A stretch of 64,000 bases of DNA, taken from NCBI RefSeq assembly GCF_964340395.1, contig NC_135571.1, forward strand, positions 11,937,440-12,001,439, given 5' to 3'. The stretch is from Glandiceps talaboti (lineage: Eukaryota > Hemichordata > Enteropneusta > Spengelidae). The notes beneath the pieces are model-generated. The model saw only the letters and a program-made list of their open reading frames with translations. It was not told the origin of the DNA and did no database searches. Below, piece after piece: positions 1 through 64,000 of the stretch. The position numbers were made by a program, and so were the translations under genes. The first letter of the stretch is position 1. Every line of letters begins with the position of its first letter.

Positions 1-1735
1 ATACTTATACCAGTGCCAGTAATATCAAAGAAAAAATCGGGGAAACAATGTTGAACGTTTTGACTCTATTTCAAACAATTTTGAACGTTTTGACTCATAT
101 TTCAAACACAGCAGAACAGTGATGTAGACACACATTGTTGTGACATAGTTCTCTCTCAGTTTTGAGAAGAAAGGTGCGATTAGATTTATGTTTCACTTTT
201 TTGACAGTCAGAATGGTTTGATATTTGCTTGGGGGCTTCATACACACAGCTGGCTTGAAAGCAGCAACTGGAACATATAAAAATATATAATAGATATAGT
301 TAGGTATTATCGTATGACCTTCACAGTATTGCATCATATGGTGGTGAACAGATTTATGCAGCTGTACATACAGTATGGTGAAATATTATTATTATTATTA
401 TTTATCTTTATTTTGGGAGAGAAAACGCAAAAACGCTCATAAACATCCCATAGATAAAAACTATACATAAAAAACAGCATTTTAAAAGAAGTAGGACTTT
501 AAAAAGACAAACTGACAAATACACACATGAACAAATAAAAGCATTTAAAAATACAAAAATATAACCAATCAAATTGACTTTTTGGTCTGTACCCAAAATC
601 AAATCAGCCCCCCCCCCCCCCCCCCCCCCACATTTCAACTTATTACTATATTACGTATAGATAAAATCAACCTCTAATTAACATTTACAATATCTAATTA
701 TTGGTATTTTAACAATTTTCAATGAATATATTGTTGGTTGTCTGATCAGAAAATAATACTCCAGTTACAGCTAGTACTGGTTTAAAATTTACATACATTT
801 TTTTTCTAAACTTTCCAATATATATTTCCTTTTCATTTTGGTGTGTGTATGGTATGGTGTGTTTGTGGTTTTGTGATGTGTTTTTTTTTGTTTTTCTCTG
901 AACCTAACATCAATGTTTTAATGATAAATTTAGTTGATTATTTTCCCTTCGAACACAAAGTGATGCTTGACTGAATATGGAAAATAGTTGTTTATTGAAG
1001 CAGATCGTCTGTTGAAAATTGAATTATGAGATGCATTATGTACAATGTAAGTCAACCACATCGAAATGTTGTCATGATTTCCATGGAAACAGAATATTGT
1101 TTTTCATGGCAAAGATCTGAAATACATGGAGGTGTTAAAAGTCAAGGCGCTTTCAGGACAGTTGTCGACCAAAATATATATATTTGTTTGTTTGTCTGTT
1201 TGTTTATGAAACATCAATACATATTTTTGAAAATAGGGCAGTGACCTACTTAACCCTTTCAGGACTAGAAACTTTCCTGCCAAAATTTTTGAACAAAAAT
1301 TCTTGTTTCTCTGTAATTTTTGGAAAAAGATCAACTTTATTTTAGACCAGAATTCAAGAAATATTACTTCCCAATGAAGTAATATTCTTAAATTTTAGAA
1401 AATGTTCTTACAATCAAGTTTCTATTTATTCCAATGTCGTCTCTAGGAATGAAAGGGTTAAATAACAGCCGCAAAGTTGAACCAAGTACATCACTACTTT
1501 AATAATGTAATGAAATCGCTGAAGTGAAGAATTTTAATGGTTTATATATTAATTGTTTTGTTTAATCAAAATCATAGCTAGCCAGCCCTTTGAAAGTTAC
1601 TTTGAAATTCCAGTGTCACGTGCCTGTTTTCGTTGCCATGACAATACCCAAAACAAAGGATGTTGAAATGATTATAATAACCAACAATATCAGAAACTAT
1701 CTAGTTGTGAGCTGGCTGCATATGAAGTACTAGAG
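1..1735. other. upstream region of the polycystin-like gene, repeats only
   Basis: I see no coding exon here. It holds part of a dispersed repeat at 1-150, whose inverted relative is near 63545-63695, a poly-C run at about 608-629, and a small TTAA-flanked element at 1250-1461. The promoter of the gene starting at 1736 should lie in the last part of this stretch, but I see no convincing TATA or initiator signal. Confidence 0.5.
1250..1461. mobile_element. piggyBac-like MITE with TTAA target duplication
   Basis: A 200-bp segment bounded by TTAA on both sides (1250-1253 and 1458-1461). Its ends are inverted: the left reads CCCTTTCAGGACTAGAAAC and the right, reversed, CCCTTTCATTCCTAGAGAC. A TTAA target and CCC-starting ends are hallmarks of the piggyBac superfamily. 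It is far too short to encode a transposase, so it is non-autonomous. An inner palindrome lies around 1355-1390. Confidence 0.72.
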
Positions 1736-57633
<55,898 letters not shown>

Positions 57634-58065
57634 TGTACATAGCAGCGATAGATTACCCTATGTGCAACACGTTGTGTAATGTACATAGCAGAGATAGATT
57701 ACCCTATGTGCAACAAGTTGTGTAATGTACATAGCAGAGATAGATTACCCTATGTGCAACAAGTTGTGTAATGTACATAGCAGAGATAGATTACCCTATG
57801 TGCAACAAGTTGTGTAATGTACATAGCAGAGATAGATTACCCTATGTGCAACAAGTTGTGTAATGTACATAGCAGAGATAGATTACCCTATGTGCAACAA
57901 GTTGTGTATAAATGTAGATAGCAGAGATAGATTACCCGATGTGCAACAAGTTGTGTATAAATGTAGATAGCAGAGATAGATTACCCGATGTGCAACAAGT
58001 TGTGTATAAATGTAGATAGCAGAGATAGATTACCCTATGTGCAACAAGTTGTGTAATGTACATAA

Positions 58066-60635
58066 CCTCATGTACTGGAAGTCATTGATTGCTATTTGAC
58101 AAACATTGTGAAAGTTTTTTAGTACTCTAGCACAAGTATTAGAGTGGACCAGGGAGACCCAGTCTTACATGTATACTTGCCTATGAACTTAAGGTATACA
58201 TAACTACTATTGAAGTTGAGCAGTTATTCAGGATAGAGAGAACATCAGCATCAACCACAGCTGCGTTTACCGTCCAAGATGCACTGTCAAGAAGATATTT
58301 AAAGGCATAACTGCCTGATGCCTGGCACCCTATTTTACATATGACTGACTTTATGTTTTGGAGGTGGAGAACTTGTGGTGACTCACTGGCAAGTAATCAC
58401 CAAAATATAAACATTCCCTTATCTGGGTTGTTCACATGCAAATGTTGCATATTTGAATAATCCTGAGTGACACAATCTGAACAGCTGTTTGCAGGAGAAT
58501 TTGTGTCATTTTGAAAGGGTTTTACATTCTATGATACAAACTGATTGATTTTTAATTAATTTGTGTATCAAGTTACCATCCTACGACATTCACAAACAAT
58601 GTGTACATGATTCATGACCTGTGTGTTTCTCAGAGCACAGAAAAAATGCTGAAAACAAGACCCAGAAGCATATATAAAGTGCTCTGTACAGCAGTTGGAA
58701 TTTCCCACATTTGCATAGATTAGCCGTAATCCTCTTTATATAGGGCAGTTCTGTGTTTAACAATGTCCCTCCCTCCCTCCTTCCCTCCATCCATCCCTTA
58801 GAGCCATCCATCCATTCATCTATCCATCAATCCAGCCATCCCTCCCACCATCCTTCCCTCCTGCCATCCATCTGTCCATCCATCCCTCCCACCATCCATC
58901 CTTCCATCCATCCATCCACCCCTCCCTCCATCCATCCATCCATGCATCCATCAATCCATCCATCCATCCATGCATCCCTCCCACCATCCTTCCCTACTGC
59001 CATCCATCTGTCCATCCCTCCCACCTTCGATCCATCCATCCACCCACCCCTCCCTCCCTCCATCCCTCCATCCATCCATCCACCCACCCATCCATCCATC
59101 CATCCATGAATCCCTCCATCCATCCATCCACCCATCAATCTATCTAAGACGGTTAGGGTTGAATGTTGATTTTTTTTGTATGCTGTCAGACAGTTATTAA
59201 TTCATTAATTAATTCAATCAAATTATATTTAGAAAACACCTCTCTCTTGTAATCATACCTTCTGTTGTGTACACAGACTATATCAATAAGTTTATATCTT
59301 TACCACAAGTTTTTATTAAAGTCAATGTGATGTACATATTATGAGGTGTGAAACTAGTCAAAGATTCAATTCACTTTGTAACCATTTATTGTTAATTATG
59401 ATAGATAACTGACAATAATTATAAATAAATAACTAGTAATATAAATTTAAAATTAAAATAATAGTACCCATGTATTTATTTATTTATTAATTGATTTATT
59501 TATTGCATCCCGTTGTATCAGGGGCTCACTAAGATTGTTAGGAGCAGCACTAGTAGAAAATTAAAATACATGATACACTACTAAAAAATTTAGAGAAGAT
59601 ATGATTAGTATAATCACATACAGAAACAAACAAAACTAATTTATATTGAAAGCAGAAAGTGTACATTAAAATATTAATTCAGATTGGGTGGTTTATATCA
59701 AAAAGAGGTTAGGGAGAGAGATTTATGTCAAAAGACAATCTAATAGAAAAAGTAAAGATTCGGTTAAAAAATAGTTACATAATGAAATGAGGAAATGATT
59801 TAATTAGTTGTAAACATGGTCAAGGAGAGAATAAACTTAGAACTTATAGATTAATTTAAAACGATTGTATTATTGAGAATTATTTCTAGTATTACAGATT
59901 GATTGCTGAAAAACAACTCAACACATTGAATTGTTTATACACTTTCATTTTACATCACATTATTGAATAAAGTTGTCTTCATCAACAATTCGTCTATATT
60001 GCATTTTATTTCGCTTGCATATTTGTAAACTTAGCATTTGGGTATTTAAGACAAGGGAGACATGAGTCAGACAGGCAGCGTGTGTGAGTGAGATTAACAA
60101 AGACTTGTAAATTAATGTGCATCTCATCTACAGAAGAAAATGAAACACTTGCAATGGTTTTTTCCATAATTGCACTTTATACTGAGAAAACTCTAAATTT
60201 TGCATTATTGGAAATATATACATTTATTTAATCATCCAGTCATTCTGTCAATTAATCATTCTTTTTATTGGTGACCCATTCATCTAATAATACAGGCAAG
60301 AAAACTTCCCCGAGTTGCACAGGGATATGGGGATATCCAGTATACTGCCCTCAACGCGCATCCGTTCGTTTGTTTTGTTTTTTGACATGCGCCATCTGTG
60401 GTGACATGGTGTGGTTGCTAGCCTCCGGAAGTGGTTGTTGTTTTTCGTCGTCTGCGAGTAACGTTTGATTTTATACCAGGAAATATTTTCTTTTTGTGTG
60501 AGACGGACATACAAGTTGTATTTAGAACAGTGATGTATCATTCACCTTGTATGTAGTTCTAATTACTAATGTACCAGTAACTGAGTAAGGTAGCGGGGCC
60601 GGAGAGATAAATTATCAACGTCGATCTGCTGCACG
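58066..60635. other. intergenic region between the polycystin-like and NUDT18-like genes
   Basis: No exon recognised. It includes a CCAT/CCCT-rich low-complexity block (58765-59140), AT-rich sequence with an A/T-rich retroelement-like end (59470-59560), and the NUDT18-like promoter zone just before 60636, which has a local rise in GC (60585-60635). I see no clear TATA box. Confidence 0.6.
58765..59140. repeat. CCAT / CCCT imperfect tetranucleotide block
   Basis: About 375 bp of CCATCCAT, CCCTCC and CCACC units. It gives His-Pro-Ser-Ile frames on plus and Met-Asp-Gly-Trp frames on minus, all artefactual. Confidence 0.95.
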
Positions 60636-60893
60636 ATGGCTGAAGTTGGAGATACAGAGACATATATACGTACATTCCTTGATGGAGGTGCGCCAAGTGC
60701 GTGTCACCCGACATGTGATATTCAACTTGGGCTTTCCAAGAGTGTTGTTTTGAAGGAATCTGTAACGTATATTGTTGCCGCCGTTCTGATCAACGACAAA
60801 GACGAAGTCCTGTTCATGCAAGAGGCCAAGGTGTCATGTAAGGGAACTTGGTACCTTCCAGCTGGCCGAGTAGAAGCAAACGAAACTCTTGAA
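60636..60893 (+). CDS. NUDT18-like exon 1
   Basis: 86 codons from ATG to the phase-0 donor GTAAGT. It holds the N-terminal extension, the first Nudix strands and the first half of the Nudix box (GRVEANETLE). Confidence 0.92.
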
Positions 60894-63454
60894 GTAAGTG
60901 TAGGCACAGGCAAAGATTGTTATCTGTGGTATTACTATTAATATCACATGTGTCTTCTAGTATCATTAGTTTGACCTTGACTTTGACTTGTATAGCAAAA
61001 TACCGAACTGTGTTCAACATGTTTTGTCGTATTGAATGTAGCATGTCAAAGTTTAATCTTCTCGAGGGTTGGAGAAAACTTTCTGATCAAAATTGCTCTT
61101 GTTTGGTGAAAAAAAAAGCAGACAAAAAGTATCATGTTTACAATCACTATTTTTAACAGATAATGAGATATGCGGACACACAAACAAAAATGGATGTATC
61201 CATGAATGTAGATACTAACAGATAAAATCATATGCACAACTTTATAGATAGTATTGGACACTGTGACATCAAATTGATTACCTCAAAGTTCATATACCTT
61301 TATACTGAATAGAAGGATGGCAATATTTGTCTGAAAATATATACATTGTACATTTAAAATTTAGTACATTATGCACGGGGAATATGTCTTGGACGAAGAC
61401 ATGTTAAAGGGGCACAACCTGAGTTTATCTGTATTGGGGATGTAATTTTTTTTTCGGCATATTAAAAATACTCAAAGTATACCATGTTTATAGCCATCAC
61501 TTTCAATTGACTGATCTGATGACATAATTTGTTATAGATATCAAAAAATGTTCAGGAACTCACTACTATATAATCAACAGTTGTAACAATACCAGAACAC
61601 AAATTGTAATGTCATATAAGATATGTATCGACAAATAAATTTTCTGTAAATTTTTTCACTTGAGTAAAAAGGTTATAAACTCAGCTTCTGCCAATGTAAT
61701 GCATAGATGAGTTGTTCTTTTCTTCCTCATCTAAGATGAAATATTGAATTAACTTTGTACCACAGGAAATTTTTAATTTGTCCCAAAATGATGCAGCTGT
61801 CATTTCCAATGCCATTCTGTCAAAAAAAATGTATATACTACATGTATAGATAATACTATGTGACAAATTTTGTAGTGTGTCATTTTTACTTATTACTTGG
61901 GTCCTAGCCTGCTCACTGTGCTTTTGTGGTACATCGCTGGCTGTTGTAGCTCCAAGCCCTTGTAACAAAAGACTAGGAGGTATGACAGTTAACAATATAA
62001 ACATTGTATAACAGAAAGAGCAGTGAACGGACTACTTAGGCCGTTCACAAAAAAATCATTGAAATGTGTACATTGTAGCCCCACTCGTTCCATTCATTTT
62101 TAGGAGGGTGTCCAAAGAGAAGTACTGGAAGAAACTGGACTTGAGTTTCAACCCACTACAGTGATATTTATTGAAAGTATCCATGGACAATGGGTTAGGG
62201 TGACTTACACTGGTTATATCACTGGTAAGTACTTCTATAGTCTAGTGTCTGGATTTATAGATAGTTACTGTTAGAATTCAGGTAGTTTTTACCTGCTTAC
62301 CACTCTTAACAAAAACACTGGTAGGAAACCCTGGTAAAATAACTGGGGAATGCAGGTAGATTTTACCTACTGAACAAAACATTGAATGTAAAAAATGATT
62401 TTGACATTCTAGGTGGAAAACTAAAAACCACAGAGGAAGCTGACCGGGAATCCCTACAGGCAGCGTGGTTTCCAGTTGAAAATGGTTTCCCAATCGATGA
62501 AGAACTCCCAATCAGGTAATTTGACAGAAGCTGCGATGTGTGAGTGTAAGTGTGGCATACCTGGGGTATTTTCATGAGCACTTGCAATGTTCTCTGTGGT
62601 CATAAAGTGCAGCGAAAAACACAACACAAAATAGCACCAAGTGTCCACACTGCCTGCCGTGGCACTCACACATTACATATACTTAGCTGAATCAACAAAT
62701 TTCCATAAAATTCATTCTGTGCATTTTTACATGTGTGGAATGATTGTACCTGCATTTGCATATCATTGACATGCAGGTATGTATGCACTAATATGTTTTT
62801 GGTATTACACTGCAGTGCAAGTACCACTAGTATGCATTCACATCAGTGCAAGTAAGCAATGGTAATAATCTACTTTATACTGATAGGGTCTAAGTCTATG
62901 ACAGAACTCCATGATGTGTGAGTGCAAGTGTGGCATACTCAGGGTATTTGTATGAGTGTTTGCAGTGTTCTCTGTGGCAGTACTTTCATGAGTTAGTGTA
63001 GCAAGAAAACACTGCAAGCACTGGCACTTATGTGGAATGTGGTTCTGTTATTATTACATATGTTTATTTGAAACGGCAAATTTCAATAAAAATGATACAG
63101 TGTAATCGTGCACTTTTGTGTGCAACAAACCATCGCATCCTCATTTGCATAGAGGTATGCAATAATGTTTTTCGTATTACACTGCAGTGCAAGTACCACT
63201 AACATGCACACACACCAGTGCAAGTAATCTCTGGTACATATGTAATAATACCACCACAGACTTGTTAGGTTTATAATTGTGACAAAAAATGACACAGATT
63301 TTGATTGTGTTGTCATTCACAGGGCTCGAGATGTTGGCCAACTTGTGGAAGTCGGGCTAAAGCATAAGAAGTGTACAGAGAATCTAACATTAATACCAGT
63401 GCTTAATCCATATCATGAAGTGTGTTTCAGATTTTTCATCACCGTTGTTAATGG
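60636..63454 (+). CDS. NUDT18-like Nudix hydrolase, 5' four exons (gene continues beyond window)
   Basis: Exons 60636-60893, 62104-62224, 62413-62515 and 63323-63454 join in phase. The full Nudix box is split over exons 1 and 2: GRVEANE, seven residues, then REVLEETGL, matching G-x5-E-x7-R-E-U-x-E-E-x-G-U. Around it, DEVLFMQEAK, GTWYLPAGR and GGKLKTTEEAD / ESLQAAWFP match vertebrate NUDT18 (MTH3), which hydrolyses 8-oxo-dGDP and related oxidised nucleoside diphosphates to monophosphates in nucleotide-pool cleaning. The catalytic Glu residues are intact. The last exon here leaves phase 2 at GTAAGT (63455), so the C-terminal part is outside. The start MAEVGD follows a GC-richer leader; no upstream in-frame start is better. 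Confidence 0.92.
62104..62224 (+). CDS. NUDT18-like exon 2
   Basis: Phase 0 in, 1 out. Opens EGVQREVLEETGL, the catalytic half of the Nudix box, then the WVRVTYTGYITG strand. Confidence 0.93.
62413..62515 (+). CDS. NUDT18-like exon 3
   Basis: Phase 1 in, 2 out. GGKLKTTEEADRESLQAAW is strongly conserved with vertebrate NUDT18. Confidence 0.92.
62516..63322. other. intron 3 of NUDT18-like gene with an internal tandem duplication
   Basis: 62530-62870 and 62900-63230 are diverged direct copies (shared GTGTGAGTG-AAGTGTGGCATAC and GTATTACACTGCAGTGCAAG boxes). No exon seen. Confidence 0.7.
63323..63454 (+). CDS. NUDT18-like exon 4
   Basis: Phase 2 in, phase 2 out, CATTCACAG acceptor and GTAAGT donor. 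Encodes ARDVGQLVEVGLKHK... NPYHEVCFRFFITVVNG, aligning to the region after the Nudix fold in NUDT18. Confidence 0.85.
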
Positions 63455-63544
63455 GTAAGTGGAAATCTGTCTTTGAAAAGACATTTAGATATTATACCCT
63501 GCACGAGCCAGGTTGAACAAAAAATATGGAATATATACTCTGCT

Positions 63545-63695
63545 CGTTCTACGTCATGGCAACATGCGTCTATGTTACAAAAAACACATGTATACATCAC
63601 TAGTTCTGCTGTGTTCGAAATATGATTCAAACTGCTCAAAATTGTCATTACTTTCCCCGATTTTTCTTTGATATTACTGGTGCTGGTATAATTAT
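63545..63695. repeat. dispersed repeat, inverted relative of 1-150
   Basis: Reversed, this reads ACCAGCACCAGTAATATCAA, then AAATCGGGGAAA and AACACAGCAGAAC in the same order as 1-150. Confidence 0.75.
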
Positions 63696-63922
63696 GTTAT
63701 TCTCCAATATTTTTCTTCATTCAGCCAGAAAATACTCATGACTTAAGAGTTAATACTACGCATTTACCGACTTGTAGTGAAAAATGCCCCTGAGGTCACT
63801 CATATTTTTCTTGGCTTAACGAAGAAAAATATTGGGGAATAACACCTAAATATTCCCCAATATTTGTCTTTGTTCAATCAATGAAAATATGAGTAACCTA
63901 AGGGGCCTTGTCACTACTAGTC
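63695..63922. mobile_element. multi-arm fold-back element
   Basis: 63695-63718 (TGTTATTCTCCAATATTTTT...) and 63821-63844 are inverted. 63768-63842 and 63850-63922 form a second, longer inverted pair with ATTGGGGAATA at the centre. A non-coding hairpin element or two nested copies. Confidence 0.7.
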
Positions 63923-64000
63923 ACCAGACAAATATTAACCCTTTAATGATTTGGTTTCTGTAACTCTATTTAATTTCATCTTAAATATAGGATGTCAAGT

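Noticed and set aside
58753-59138. His-Pro-Ser-Ile frame on plus and Met-Asp-Gly-Trp frame on minus
   Set aside because: Simple CCAT/CCCT low-complexity DNA.

Overview
The window is animal nuclear DNA: split genes with GT-AG introns, long AT-rich introns, dense microsatellites and minisatellites, fold-back DNA elements and a LINE 3' end. Gene content (a CTLD/HYR/GPS/PLAT polycystin-1-like protein, an expanded family of intronless TRIM-NHL genes, and a NUDT18-type Nudix hydrolase) suggests a marine invertebrate deuterostome such as a hemichordate or amphioxus. That placement is inference from family repertoire; I could not search a database. I saw no prokaryotic features, rRNA, tRNA or CRISPR array.

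Layout. A plus-strand polycystin-1-like gene runs from a signal-peptide exon at 1736 to a stop at 57633. I resolved 20 exons whose splice phases all agree; they join into one open frame of about 1,224 codons: signal peptide, C-type lectin domain with EPN and WSD motifs, HYR domain, a long extracellular region, GPS with an intact HLT cleavage site, first membrane helix, PLAT domain and helices 2-5. It then stops, with no polycystin channel half. The stop codon lies in the first unit of a 46-bp minisatellite.

Between the HYR exon (ends 8727) and the next exon I can place (44766) is a gap of about 36 kb, apparently one giant intron. It holds four minus-strand TRIM-NHL loci, each a single exon of about 785 codons (RING, two B-boxes, coiled coil, filamin repeat, NHL repeats). 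TRIM-1 (11751-14102) and TRIM-3 (27369-29723) are intact. TRIM-2 (19959-22315) is broken by a 2-bp insertion. TRIM-4 is split into a RING piece (42571-42841) and the rest (35535-37630) by a 4.9-kb element with terminal inverted repeats and an AT target duplication; removing it restores a seamless codon. The copies and flanks form a duplicated mosaic that points to repeated unequal exchange and conversion.

Downstream, 57634-60635 is intergenic repeats and AT-rich DNA. A plus-strand NUDT18-like gene (8-oxo-dGDP phosphatase family) starts at 60636; four exons are present and it runs off the right edge. Small fold-back elements are scattered through the introns. One lies 11 bp inside a splice donor, and one intron has a duplicated splice acceptor. 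Intron and exon calls rest on splice consensus, phase and homology recognised by eye; no transcript evidence was available.
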